Part shown: piece after piece, positions 34,435 to 43,118 of the stretch
Layout: every line of letters starts with the position of its first letter
How positions within the stretch are numbered: position 1 is the stretch's first letter
From: Romboutsia weinsteinii
GTDB lineage: Bacteria; Bacillota; Clostridia; Peptostreptococcales; Peptostreptococcaceae
Length of the DNA stretch: 64,000 bases
Reading direction: 5' to 3'
NCBI RefSeq assembly: GCF_002250835.2
Contig: NZ_NOJY02000014.1
Span: 1 to 64,000, forward strand
The notes under the pieces: model-generated
The model's input: the letters and a program-made list of their open reading frames with translations, nothing else
Database searches by the model: none
What the model was told of the DNA's origin: nothing
Position numbers and translations under genes: made by a program

Positions 34435-35997
34435 TCAAAGTGCTATTGTTTTCGTAGCTATCTTTTCTCCAAAAGAAGTGTCATGTTCTACAAATAAAAT
34501 CGTAGGATTCTCACTCAATATAATCTCTTCTATTTGCATACGTGAAATAACATCTATAAAGTTAAGTGGCTCATCCCAAATATAAAGATTTGCTTTGTCA
34601 CACAAGCTTCTTGCAATAAGCAACTTCTTTTTTTGACCTTCACTCCAGTCTTCTATATTTTTTCCAAACTGAATACTATCAAATCCAAGCTTGAATAATG
34701 TACTTTTTAAGTGCTGTTCATTTACGTTTTCATATATAATAAAATCACCTATACTTCCTTTTAAAAAAGAAGTCTCTTGAGAAATATAAGATATATTATC
34801 TGTTTTTTTGATATAACCCTCATGAGGTATGTCTTCACCAATTAATAGCTTTATTATACTAGACTTTCCGCATCCATTTTTACCACGCAACCAAACTCTT
34901 TCCCCTTGCTTAATATTAAAACTTAAATCATCAAAAATATCTTCTTCTCCATAGTTTATTTTGAGATTTTGTACTTCTAATACTTCATCTAATTTATTAT
35001 TTGATATTGATAAATCTAGCTTTTCAGATACATCTAAGTTCTTAAGTAGCTTAGATTTAGCTTCAATAGCTTTATTTTGCCTAGCTTCAATACATTTTGC
35101 ACGCTTCATCATTTTTGCTGCTTTATGCCCAATGAATCCTCTATCACATGGCCCATTTCCTTTCTTAGTAGCTTCTAATTTATAAGACCAATTTGATTTT
35201 TGCTTAGCAGTTTGCCTAAGTCTATAAATATCATTTTGTAGCTTTTCATTTTCTAGTATTTCAAATTCATCTTGTCTATCTTTGTTAAATTGCCAAGTTG
35301 AAAAATTACCCTTTTGAATTTCTATATTGGCTTTATTAATTGAAAGTACATGGTCAATTACATCATCTAAAAATGCTCTATCATGAGATACAACTATAAA
35401 TCCTTTTTTACTAGCTAAATACTTTGCTACACTTTCCCTTCCTTCAGTATCTAGATGGTTTGTTGGTTCATCAATCAATAAGAAATAATTTTTTCTCAAA
35501 AACAAACCTACTAAAAGTAATTTAGTTTGCTCTCCGCAGCTTAAAGTTTCAAAATTTTTGGTTAGTATATTAGGATCCATCCCCATATTACGTACTTCTT
35601 TTTCTATTATTCCATTAATTGTATATCCATCATTATCTATAAATTCATCTAAAATTTCTCCATACATATCCATTTTATCAGGCATCTTAAGGTACTCTTC
35701 CATTTGCTTTTCCCAAATTGTAAAAGGTGCTATAGACTGACGTATAACTTCTAATGCCACCTGATTTTTATCATCCACTTTTATAGGAAAATACTCAAAT
35801 TTCACTGTACTTGTAATCTTACCACTGTATTCATATTCTCCCATAAGAAGTTTTAAAAAAGTTGTTTTTCCTCTACCATTACGACCTATCAGTCCTAATT
35901 TCCATTGTGTATCTATACAAAATGACACATCTTTAAATATATCTTCACCGTGTGTATCATATTGAAAACTTAATTTATTTATATTAACCTGTGATAT
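34435..35997 (-). CDS. ABC-F ribosomal protection protein (Lsa/CplR-like)
   Basis: A soluble ABC-F protein with two ATPase domains and no membrane part. Walker A motifs are 'GRNGRGKTTFLKLL' and 'RGKNGCGKSSIIKLL', signatures 'LSCGEQTKLLLV' and 'WSEGQKKKLLIARSL', Walker B/His loops 'LLIDEPTNHLDTEGRE' and 'LYIWDEPLNFID'. It dislodges lincosamide, streptogramin A or pleuromutilin antibiotics from the ribosome. Homology runs upstream of the GTG at 35928 ('VNINKLSFQYD'), back to an ATA at 35997, six bases after GGAGAGG, giving 520 residues. There is no ATG, GTG or TTG at that point. An attenuator precedes it. Confidence 0.88.
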   Translation of the reverse strand: MSQVNINKLSFQYDTHGEDIFKDVSFCIDTQWKLGLIGRNGRGKTTFLKLLMGEYEYSGKITSTVKFEYFPIKVDDKNQVALEVIRQSIAPFTIWEKQMEEYLKMPDKMDMYGEILDEFIDNDGYTINGIIEKEVRNMGMDPNILTKNFETLSCGEQTKLLLVGLFLRKNYFLLIDEPTNHLDTEGRESVAKYLASKKGFIVVSHDRAFLDDVIDHVLSINKANIEIQKGNFSTWQFNKDRQDEFEILENEKLQNDIYRLRQTAKQKSNWSYKLEATKKGNGPCDRGFIGHKAAKMMKRAKCIEARQNKAIEAKSKLLKNLDVSEKLDLSISNNKLDEVLEVQNLKINYGEEDIFDDLSFNIKQGERVWLRGKNGCGKSSIIKLLIGEDIPHEGYIKKTDNISYISQETSFLKGSIGDFIIYENVNEQHLKSTLFKLGFDSIQFGKNIEDWSEGQKKKLLIARSLCDKANLYIWDEPLNFIDVISRMQIEEIILSENPTILFVEHDTSFGEKIATKTIAL

Positions 35998-36033
35998 AAT
36001 AATCCTCTCCTATCATGAGAAAATTTTTCGCAT

Positions 36034-36085
36034 AAAAAAACTTCCTTAAATTTAAGTAATAATAACTACTTTAAAATTAAGAAAG
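36034..36085 (-). terminator. Leader (attenuator) terminator of ABC-F gene
   Basis: On the minus strand CTTTCTTAATTTTAAAGTA (from 36085) pairs with TACTTAAATTTAAGGAAG (to 36041), followed by seven T residues, 37 bases before the start of the ABC-F frame. Its 5' arm can instead pair with 36175-36192. Confidence 0.85.
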
Positions 36086-36265
36086 ATATTGTTTAATAAG
36101 TATTCAAGCAACACAAATAAAGCTATATTAAGCCATTTTGTATACATTGTGATTACTATAACATCTAATCCTATCCTTAATTTAAAGTAGTTTTATGTTC
36201 TATTAATAAAGCATATAAAAATGCTTTTTTAGAACTTTTTAACTATCTTTAACTTTTGAATAAGA

Positions 36266-36277
36266 TTAATTGTTCAT
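36266..36277 (-). CDS. Three-codon leader ORF (MNN) upstream of ABC-F gene
   Basis: ATG AAC AAT TAA sits seven bases after an exceptionally good ribosome site, CGGAGGTGATT (36285-36295). Such a strong site on a three-residue ORF makes sense only as a leader peptide that senses stalled initiation or early elongation. It starts the attenuator region of the ABC-F gene. Confidence 0.75.
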   Translation of the reverse strand: MNN

Positions 36278-36433
36278 TTTACCTAATCACCTCCGTATTT
36301 ATGCTATTAATAGTAACACTTATCTATTTATATTACAATAAAAAGTAAGTAAAAGTGTTAATAAACTGTATTTCTAAAATATTATATTTTAGAATAAATC
36401 CTTTTTTGATTATTTATTTCTAACAAATAACCA

Positions 36434-37282
36434 TTAATTTATATACGAATTTTCAACCTCACTAGTGATATCCTTTATATCTAACAGTCCATTTTTATAA
36501 ATAATTTTCATCTTCATATTTTCTAGTTTATCTTTATAGTCTTTTTTAGGAATCTTGACCTCAAAAACGTCTTCTTTTATAGTACTCTTATCTTCATAAG
36601 TAATATCTTCTATACTATGTTTACACTTATAAGATTTTTCTTTACCATCTATATTAAGTATCATATCAACAGATTCTATCTCTTCATATATTTCATCATT
36701 CATATCTGTATCATATTTATTCTGTCTTATTCCTAAAATAAGATGTTCTCCATTCTCTATACTTTCTCCATAAGAAATAGATGGTGGGTATGGAATAAAA
36801 TCATACTTATCTATTTGAGCTATATCTCCACTTTCTGAAATATCTCCTTTTAACACTACTTTATATTCATATTCACTACTAATTTTATAATCAAACTGAG
36901 TAGTATACGTTAAATTATTTTCTTCAGTTAATAATTCTTCTTCCCAAGTATCATCTTTAATATCCTTATACATAAAATAAACATTAGAATCTTTACTTAC
37001 CTTGCTCATCTCTACTCTTACATCCAATATATATCTGTCTTTCTCTATCTTATTTACATTGAATTTAACATACTTAGTAAGATAAGATTTTCCTAACTCT
37101 TCATGAATCGCATCCTTCACTTGAGTACTAACATCATTTATTAGAGATGATGCCTGCATATTAATTTCTTCACTAATATTTTCAAATTCCTTAACCCTCT
37201 TCTGTATATTAATAATTACTACTGACTGAAATGTCAATATAATTCCAGCTAATATTGCTCCTATTTTTGTATATTTATTCAA
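36434..37282 (-). CDS. Membrane-anchored extracellular protein, unknown family
   Basis: A 282-residue protein. Residues 1-26 are an N-terminal membrane anchor ('IGAILAGIILTFQSVVIINI'), 27-60 a likely coiled coil ('RVKEFENISEEINMQASSL'), and the remainder a beta-rich acidic region ('FMYKDIKDDTWEEELLTEE', 'YEYKVVLKGDISESGD'). I do not recognise the domain. The start is a TTG at 37282 behind GGGGGA. It follows a GNAT gene on the same strand by 36 bases. A sensory or envelope role is possible but not supported by a motif. Confidence 0.6.
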   Translation of the reverse strand: MNKYTKIGAILAGIILTFQSVVIINIQKRVKEFENISEEINMQASSLINDVSTQVKDAIHEELGKSYLTKYVKFNVNKIEKDRYILDVRVEMSKVSKDSNVYFMYKDIKDDTWEEELLTEENNLTYTTQFDYKISSEYEYKVVLKGDISESGDIAQIDKYDFIPYPPSISYGESIENGEHLILGIRQNKYDTDMNDEIYEEIESVDMILNIDGKEKSYKCKHSIEDITYEDKSTIKEDVFEVKIPKKDYKDKLENMKMKIIYKNGLLDIKDITSEVENSYIN

Positions 37283-37318
37283 ACAATATTCCCCCTTAAA
37301 TTTATATAGTTACTTACT

Positions 37319-37855
37319 TTATTTTTTGCAGTAATCCCCTCTATCAATTGAATAAATCAAATGCTCCATTTCCTTATTATCATACATTTTAATAAAGCTT
37401 CCTTCTATTTTCATATTTAATCTCTTCGCAACTTTCAAAGAGCCAACATTATTAGGTCTTATCTCTGCTATAACTTTCTTAACGTCCAATTTATTAAATA
37501 CATAGTCAATACAAGCTTTTACACCTTCACTTGCATATCCATACCCCCACGAGTTTTTATTTAATATGTAAGCAACTCCTATATATTCCTTGCCTTCTAT
37601 GTTTTCAATTAACGGTCCCATAACTCCTACCACTTTATTATCCTCTTTATTTAAAGCTAAGAAGTAACTATATCCCTCGTTATCGTATCTCTTTAAATTT
37701 TGATTTATCCAATTTTGTACCTCTTCATCTGAAAAAGACTTTTCCCACGCGTACATTACATTAATATCTTGTAATATATCTGCAATTTCCTTATAATCAT
37801 CATTAGTTATTTTTCGTAAAATTAACCTATTAGTTTCAATCATTATATCTTTCAT
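37319..37855 (-). CDS. GNAT acetyltransferase, RimJ/RimL type
   Basis: A 178-residue acetyltransferase opening 'IETNRLILRKITNDDYKEIADI', the standard RimJ/RimL start, with 'VAYILNKNSWGYGYASEGVKACIDYVF' containing motif A and 'IRPNNVGSLKVAKRLNMK' closing the fold. It transfers acetyl groups to an unknown amine or protein N-terminus. I prefer the ATG at 37855, with AAAGGATGAG just before it, over the GTG at 37861. It may be cotranscribed with the 36434 gene downstream. Confidence 0.88.
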   Translation of the reverse strand: MKDIMIETNRLILRKITNDDYKEIADILQDINVMYAWEKSFSDEEVQNWINQNLKRYDNEGYSYFLALNKEDNKVVGVMGPLIENIEGKEYIGVAYILNKNSWGYGYASEGVKACIDYVFNKLDVKKVIAEIRPNNVGSLKVAKRLNMKIEGSFIKMYDNKEMEHLIYSIDRGDYCKK

Positions 37856-37984
37856 ATTCACTCATCCTTTCTTAAGAAATAATCATAATTCTTAATCTTG
37901 TTAACCATTATTTTACAAGTTATTTATAATTAAATCTAGATTTTGTGCATAAAAATATTTATATTGTTTACATCTAAATAAATT

Positions 37985-38019
37985 AGGCCACTACATAATA
38001 TTTAATTACGTAGTGGCCT
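37985..38019 (-). terminator. Terminator after MBL-fold hydrolase gene
   Basis: Arms AGGCCACTAC (37985-37994) and GTAGTGGCCT (38010-38019), perfect 10-base stem, downstream of the gene ending at 38051. The T run on the minus strand is modest. Confidence 0.8.
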
Positions 38020-38050
38020 GAGCTTATAAATAATTGCTTTATAATATTTA

Positions 38051-38875
38051 TCAAATATATAAACTCTGTCCTGTAGATAAATAGTTTATCTTATCTCCGA
38101 GTTTTTCATACAACATATTGAATTGTTTTTCTCCTGTACAATGGCAAGTGTAAAACTTAGCATCAAACTTAGAAAGCCCTTCAGCAAAATTATCAATGAA
38201 ATCAATACTCTCACCCTTTTTAGAAACAGGATTATACAAATGAAAACCACTAATTACATAGTCTATATCACTACCTATTGAATCTTCAGCCTTATTCACT
38301 ATATTTATTATTCCATTATGAGCACACCCTGCTATTAATATATTTTTTCCATCGTCCTCAATAATAAGATTTTGCTCATGGTTAAATTCATCTTGAATAT
38401 ATATCCTCTCGTCTTTCATTAGAAGAGATTTATTAGAAGAAGATATAAATTCCTTATCTCTAATATTCGAAACCAAACTTATTCCGTTATCTATCTCAAA
38501 CTTATCATCTGTTAAAACTATTCTATTATTATTTTCTAAGTCACAATCAAGTCCTATATAATACTTAATAAATCCTAATACCGATATATAATAATCCTTA
38601 AATCCATCTTTGTGAACATAAACCTTTGCTTTACTATTTATTTTTAAAAAATCTCTTAGTCCACCACCATGATCTTTATGACCATGTGAAATAACTACAA
38701 TATCAACATCTTCTATATTGATATTTAACTTATTAGCATTATGTATAAACGTATCATCTGGACCTAAATCAAATAATATATTATGCTCTTTTGTTTTTAT
38801 ATGTAAACATAAACCATGTTTGCTTTTATAATCTTTTGATACTGTAGTATTTTCTACTAAAGTTGTTATTACCAA
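38051..38875 (-). CDS. MBL-fold metallo-hydrolase (COG1237-type)
   Basis: A 274-residue metallo-beta-lactamase-fold enzyme. The metal motif 'VISHGHKDHGGGL' (H-x-H-x-D-H) is about residues 61-73, with further ligands in 'LIAGCAHNGIINIV' and 'YTCHCTGEKQF'. The CAHNG and CHCTG motifs place it in the COG1237 group, annotated as dihydropterin-ribofuranosyl-aminobenzene phosphate synthase, an archaeal methanopterin function that is doubtful in Clostridia. The start is a TTG at 38875 behind GGGGAGAG. Confidence 0.88.
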   Translation of the reverse strand: MVITTLVENTTVSKDYKSKHGLCLHIKTKEHNILFDLGPDDTFIHNANKLNINIEDVDIVVISHGHKDHGGGLRDFLKINSKAKVYVHKDGFKDYYISVLGFIKYYIGLDCDLENNNRIVLTDDKFEIDNGISLVSNIRDKEFISSSNKSLLMKDERIYIQDEFNHEQNLIIEDDGKNILIAGCAHNGIINIVNKAEDSIGSDIDYVISGFHLYNPVSKKGESIDFIDNFAEGLSKFDAKFYTCHCTGEKQFNMLYEKLGDKINYLSTGQSLYI

Positions 38876-38923
38876 TTTGCTCTCCCCTTAATCTTATAAT
38901 TATTAATTCATTATAAGTATACC

Positions 38924-39955
38924 CTATATCTTAAATTCTCCATACCCTAACTTATCTAAAGCCTTATTATATACAGCCGGAAAAGTCTTTAAATTACTTA
39001 AAGTATTATAAACTGCATCCTTACCAAAACAATCATGTATAATTCCAAAAATTTCATTTCCAAAGCTATAATATCTAAAATGTTTTAACTTTGGTATATC
39101 ATCATTACTTTGTCCTTCAATATAAGGATTCATCCAGTACTCCATACAATCCTTATTTAAGTCGTCTATAGATTTAATCTTTTCACGTCTAATATCATTA
39201 ATAATTTCTTTAAAATGTATCATGGTATTATTAAAATCATCATTAAGATATTTCCAAGTATAACTATCTAGTCCAATATTTTTAGGACCATCATATATAC
39301 TCTTTGATATAATACCCTCAGCGTTATTACAGTACTTTACTGCCAATCCTTCTCCAGAAAAGTATAAATAAAATAACTCTTCAAGAGAAATAGAATTTAA
39401 ATCAATTTTATCATGGATAATATTAACGCCTATATGATGAACCTCATGTGATATAGTTGAGCAAAACTCACTAATAGATTTGTCTTTTGCCAACTGTAAA
39501 AAATCAAAATGAGTACCATCTTTATGTGCATATCCAAAACTTTGACCTATTCCTATCGTAAAAATAAAATTAATCTGTGGAAGTATTATATTACCTGGTA
39601 AACCTTTTAAAGCAATCTTTATTTGTTCTTCAAAGAGTTCATTAGTCAATAGCTTTTTAAATTCCTCAAATTTACCAATATAAAAGTCTAAATTATTTAT
39701 CAAATCTTTGTAATACCTATGATGAATTTTTAAATCATTATTTTTAATATCATCTTCATCTAAATTAGGTATATCTAAAAAGTAATCTACAAAATCATCT
39801 TCTGTGACTCTACTTCCATATCTCTCTAATTCAAATATGTAATCATCATGCTTTAGTAATTTTCTAATATCCTCCTTATTAGCTTCTCCTATATTTAGTT
39901 TATTACAAAGGCTAAGCATATCCCCTATAGTAGAATACCTTATTGAAAAGCGCAT
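38924..39955 (-). CDS. Putative zinc-dependent peptidase (DUF5700-like)
   Basis: A 343-residue cytoplasmic protein with no signal peptide. A zinc-peptidase motif 'STISHEVHHIGVN' (HExxH, about residues 165-175) is followed by an acidic-glycine segment 'FSGEGLAVKYC' that could supply the third ligand. The layout fits the DUF5700 putative peptidases. The substrate is unknown. The ATG follows GGAGGGAG. It ends 49 bases before the MBL-fold gene on the same strand, so the two may form an operon. Confidence 0.72.
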   Translation of the reverse strand: MRFSIRYSTIGDMLSLCNKLNIGEANKEDIRKLLKHDDYIFELERYGSRVTEDDFVDYFLDIPNLDEDDIKNNDLKIHHRYYKDLINNLDFYIGKFEEFKKLLTNELFEEQIKIALKGLPGNIILPQINFIFTIGIGQSFGYAHKDGTHFDFLQLAKDKSISEFCSTISHEVHHIGVNIIHDKIDLNSISLEELFYLYFSGEGLAVKYCNNAEGIISKSIYDGPKNIGLDSYTWKYLNDDFNNTMIHFKEIINDIRREKIKSIDDLNKDCMEYWMNPYIEGQSNDDIPKLKHFRYYSFGNEIFGIIHDCFGKDAVYNTLSNLKTFPAVYNKALDKLGYGEFKI

Positions 39956-40261
39956 ACATTCTCCCTCCTTTGATTGTTTTTATCTTTATATAATAGTTTA
40001 TTACATTTGAAATAAATATCCTTTGTTACTTGGTTATTTTATTAAAATATATAAATAAACTTAATCTGTTTATTACTATAATAATTACCCTATAATTTAT
40101 ATTATACGCAGTATACTCGTTAGTCTTTAGTTACACTGATGTTGAAATAGCTCATAATATTTGATATTATTAGACTACAATTTAAATCTTAGAATATTAA
40201 ATTTATTTTTTAATTAAATATATGTTTTTAAAATATATAGCATAAATAAGGGAGGGTTATT
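39956..40261. other. Divergent intergenic region, no gene seen
   Basis: A 306-base, very AT-rich spacer between the DUF5700 gene (minus) and signal peptidase gene (plus). It should hold both promoters. I see no structured RNA, repeat or ORF with a ribosome site. Confidence 0.4.
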
Positions 40262-40798
40262 ATGACTAAAATAATAACAAAAGAAGTATTAGAATGGGTT
40301 AAAACCATAGCAGTATCTGTAGTAATTGCTTTTGGGATAACTTTAGTAGTTCAACCTACAATTGTTGATGGACAATCAATGTATCCTACTTTAGAAAACA
40401 AAGATTATTTATTTGTTAATAAATTGGCTTACAATAAAGATATTCCTGAAAGAGGCGACGTATTAGTCTTTAAATCAGATTTAGTAAATGAAAAAAATAA
40501 TTCGAAGAAAAACCTTGTTAAAAGAGTAATAGCACTTCCAGGTGAACAGATAGTAATAAAAAGTAATGAAGTGTACATAAACAATCAAAAACTAAATGAA
40601 AGTTATTTACAAGGTGCAACTACAGATGGTGATATTGATTTAGTAGTACCTAAGAATGAAGTATTCACTATGGGAGATAATAGAGGAGGAAGTAAAGATA
40701 GTAGAGATTCAAGTATAGGTACTATTTCCATAGATAATATAGTTGGTAAAGTAGCATTCAGAGCATTTCCTTTCAATAAAATAGGTACAATTGACTAA
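40262..40798 (+). CDS. lepB: Type I signal peptidase
   Basis: A 178-residue membrane-bound signal peptidase I. One N-terminal membrane helix (about residues 12-30) precedes the catalytic Ser box 'VDGQSMYPTL' (about 36-45), the Lys box 'LVKRVIALPGE' (about 80-90) and 'TMGDNRGGSKDSRDS'. It cleaves signal peptides of secreted proteins and, by analogy with B. subtilis, could perform the first cut of RsiV. The ATG follows GGGAGGG. It is followed by the ybaK-type gene after 98 bases. Confidence 0.95.
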   Translation: MTKIITKEVLEWVKTIAVSVVIAFGITLVVQPTIVDGQSMYPTLENKDYLFVNKLAYNKDIPERGDVLVFKSDLVNEKNNSKKNLVKRVIALPGEQIVIKSNEVYINNQKLNESYLQGATTDGDIDLVVPKNEVFTMGDNRGGSKDSRDSSIGTISIDNIVGKVAFRAFPFNKIGTID

Positions 40799-40896
40799 GT
40801 ATGAAAATAGAAAGCTATCTAAGAAAAGTAATTAGCTGATATTGTAATACACGACATAAATATTTTAAGTTTATTCTTAATAGGAGGAAGTAAAAA

Positions 40897-41394
40897 TTGA
40901 TTAACGAAACCGAACAAAAAGTTTATAATATTCTTGATTCATTGAATATTGAATATAAAAGGTACGAGCACCAGCCAGTATATACAATAGAGGATGCAAG
41001 CAAGCTAAATATTAATATTCCAGGAACACTTTGCAAAAATCTATTTCTTAGAAATAACAAAGGAAATACTCACTATCTTGTAATAATAGAGGATTCAAAA
41101 CGAGTAAATCTAAAATCACTATCTGAACAAATTAATAGTAGTAGTTTATCATTTGCATCAGAAGAAAGACTAGATAAATACCTAGGTCTTAAACCTGGTT
41201 CTGTAAGTCCTTTTGGCTTAATAAATGATATTAATAAAGAAGTTATAGTACTAATTGATAAAGATGTGGCTGCTTCAGATATAGTAAGTTTTCATCCAAA
41301 TGTAAATACGTGTACTATAGGATTATCTTACAGTGACTTTGAAAAGTTTGTTAATTGGCACGAAAATAAGTTATACACTATATATGTGAATTAA
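40897..41394 (+). CDS. YbaK/ProX-family prolyl-tRNA deacylase
   Basis: A 165-residue aminoacyl-tRNA editing domain protein. It starts 'VYNILDSLNIEYKRYEHQPVYTIEDA', with 'GTLCKNLFLRNNKGNTHYLVII' carrying the conserved Lys, and 'LGLKPGSVSPFGLIND' near the end. Stand-alone members hydrolyse mischarged Ala- or Cys-tRNA(Pro); the YTIEDA and KNLFLRN motifs fit the ProX (Ala-tRNA(Pro)) type. The start is a TTG at 40897 behind AGGAGG. Downstream lies a clpP-derived fragment and a terminator. Confidence 0.92.
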   Translation: MINETEQKVYNILDSLNIEYKRYEHQPVYTIEDASKLNINIPGTLCKNLFLRNNKGNTHYLVIIEDSKRVNLKSLSEQINSSSLSFASEERLDKYLGLKPGSVSPFGLINDINKEVIVLIDKDVAASDIVSFHPNVNTCTIGLSYSDFEKFVNWHENKLYTIYVN

Positions 41395-41421
41395 TATTAA
41401 TAAATATAAAATAAAATAAAA

Positions 41422-41476
41422 CTTCTAGTGTAGCACTAGAAAACTATTAGATTCCAGATCAATAATTATATCTGGA
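41422..41476 (+). pseudogene. clpP-derived sequence fragment
   Basis: This 55-base segment matches 45996-46051 inside the clpP gene at about 50 of 56 aligned positions with one single-base gap, ending in an identical block AATAATTATATCTGGA. It has stops in frame and codes for nothing. It must be a copy of the 5' part of clpP. Two parts of it form hairpins (TTCTAGTG/CACTAGAA and CCAGAT/ATCTGG). Confidence 0.85.
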
Positions 41477-41480
41477 TAAA

Positions 41481-41526
41481 TAGCTAAAAAGGATTATGAT
41501 TTTATGTTCATAGTCCTTTTTAGCTA
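41481..41526. terminator. Bidirectional terminator between deacylase and trehalose PTS genes
   Basis: Stem TAGCTAAAAAGGATTATGA with TCATAGTCCTTTTTAGCTA (one G-T pair), A and T runs on either side, between converging genes. Confidence 0.92.
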
Positions 41527-41566
41527 TTAATTCTTGTTAATTAAATTTCCATACTTCTTTTTTATA

Positions 41567-43000
41567 TTATGCATTGACTTCAGTACTATCCTCTCTCATA
41601 ACTTCCTTTGGTATGGCAAACATACAAGTCAATGCAAATGATGAAACTAAAGCAAATAATGAAATTGCTGCATATAAGAATAATTGCTTATAGTCATATA
41701 TATACATTAACAAAGATGGTACACCACCAAGTCCATACGAATTAGACTGAACATTAAATATTGATAATAAACCACCACTTATACTTGAAACTAAAAGCAT
41801 TATATACATTGGCTTTAGGTTATATCTCATAACCACTCCAAATAAAGCAGGTTCACTTACTCCTAATAACTGTGATATAGTTGCACTTACTCCTGTCACC
41901 TTAACAGATTTCTTCTTAGCCTTCATAGTAATTGCAAGACAAGTTCCAGCATTAGCAAATGCATACATAGCACATAAAGTTATAACTGGATTAAATCCTG
42001 TAGAAGCAAGTAATGAAGTTTCTATCATTAAATATGTATGATGAAGTCCTGTAAGTACTGCCAACGGATAAGTAAATCCTATAATAAATCCACCTATACC
42101 AAATGGAAGATGAACAAGGTTTTCTATAACAGAAACTAAACCAACCTCAACTATATGAAGTATCGGACCAAGAACTAATAAAGAAACAACCATCATTATT
42201 AATAAAACAAAGAATGGAGTAAACATTAAATCAAGTACATCAGGCATAATCTTTCTAAGCTTCTTCTCCAAGTTTGCACCCAGGCATCCTGTTATAAGAG
42301 CTGTTAATACACTTCCCTGATACCCAACAATAGGTATAAAACCAAATGCCATAATAGGATCTACTCCGCTACTTGGATTAGCAACATCATATGCATTTGG
42401 TAGTGCAGGAGATACAAGCATTAACCCCAGTACAAACCCAATTATAGGCATACCACCAAATACCTTAAACGCAGACCAACATATCAAAGCAGGTAAAAAA
42501 GCAAATGCTGTATCAGTTAGTACTGAGACTAAAGTCATAAAGTATGGAGGTATATTTGCAGCTGATAATCCAAATAATGATAATACCATATCATTGAATA
42601 TCACACCTTTTAATCCTAAAAATAAACCAGTGGCACCTATTACAGGTATAATTGGTACAAATACGTCAGCTAATACTCTCATAGCTCTCTTTAACTTATT
42701 AGTCTCTTTTTGCACTACTTCCTTTTGCTCATCTTTAGTAGAAACTGATACACCAAGCTTTTCTAGCTCGGCATATACCTTGTTTACTATACCAGTTCCA
42801 AGAATTATTTGATACTGACCAGAAGTGAAAAATACGCCTTTTACATTTTCTACTTCTTCAGCTTTTTCTTTAACTATAATATCTTTATCTTTAACAATAA
42901 ATCGAAGTCTTGTTGCACAGTGGGCTAGCGAGATAACATTTTCCTTACCCCCGATACAAGCTAATATATCTTGTGCAATTTTTTTATATTTATTTTCCAT
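41567..43000 (-). CDS. treP: PTS trehalose-type transporter, EIIBC component
   Basis: A 477-residue membrane protein with an N-terminal IIB domain (phosphorylated Cys28 in 'SLAHCATRLRF') and a C-terminal glucose-superfamily IIC domain with about ten helices ('GLHHTYLMIETSLLA', 'QLLGVSEPALFGVV'). No IIA domain is present, so it must borrow one. The downstream partner in the pathway, phosphotrehalase, lies directly upstream in the operon, which supports trehalose as substrate. The product is trehalose 6-phosphate inside the cell. The ATG follows GGGGGG. Confidence 0.9.
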   Translation of the reverse strand: MENKYKKIAQDILACIGGKENVISLAHCATRLRFIVKDKDIIVKEKAEEVENVKGVFFTSGQYQIILGTGIVNKVYAELEKLGVSVSTKDEQKEVVQKETNKLKRAMRVLADVFVPIIPVIGATGLFLGLKGVIFNDMVLSLFGLSAANIPPYFMTLVSVLTDTAFAFLPALICWSAFKVFGGMPIIGFVLGLMLVSPALPNAYDVANPSSGVDPIMAFGFIPIVGYQGSVLTALITGCLGANLEKKLRKIMPDVLDLMFTPFFVLLIMMVVSLLVLGPILHIVEVGLVSVIENLVHLPFGIGGFIIGFTYPLAVLTGLHHTYLMIETSLLASTGFNPVITLCAMYAFANAGTCLAITMKAKKKSVKVTGVSATISQLLGVSEPALFGVVMRYNLKPMYIMLLVSSISGGLLSIFNVQSNSYGLGGVPSLLMYIYDYKQLFLYAAISLFALVSSFALTCMFAIPKEVMREDSTEVNA

Positions 43001-43118
43001 AATTCAGCCCCCTATTTTAAATTTATGTCTTCAGGATTACAGTAGATTTTATAAAACTGTAATCCTAATTTTTTAATGTCTTGTCTTTTAATAACTAATA
43101 TCTATATCTTATACTTTT

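Larger units (their letters stand above)
36034..36277 (-). promoter_or_regulatory. Ribosome-mediated attenuator of the ABC-F gene
   Basis: In order on the minus strand: a three-codon leader ORF (36277-36266), a hairpin with arms GTTCTA and TAGAAC around an AAAGCAT/ATGCTTT stem (36235-36197), an antiterminator arm AACTACTTTAAATTAAGG (36192-36175) complementary to CTTAATTTTAAAGTAGTT (about 36081-36064), and the terminator at 36085-36034. This is the layout of known ABC-F attenuators, in which a drug-stalled ribosome on the leader lets transcription pass. The switch mechanism is inferred. Confidence 0.8.
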
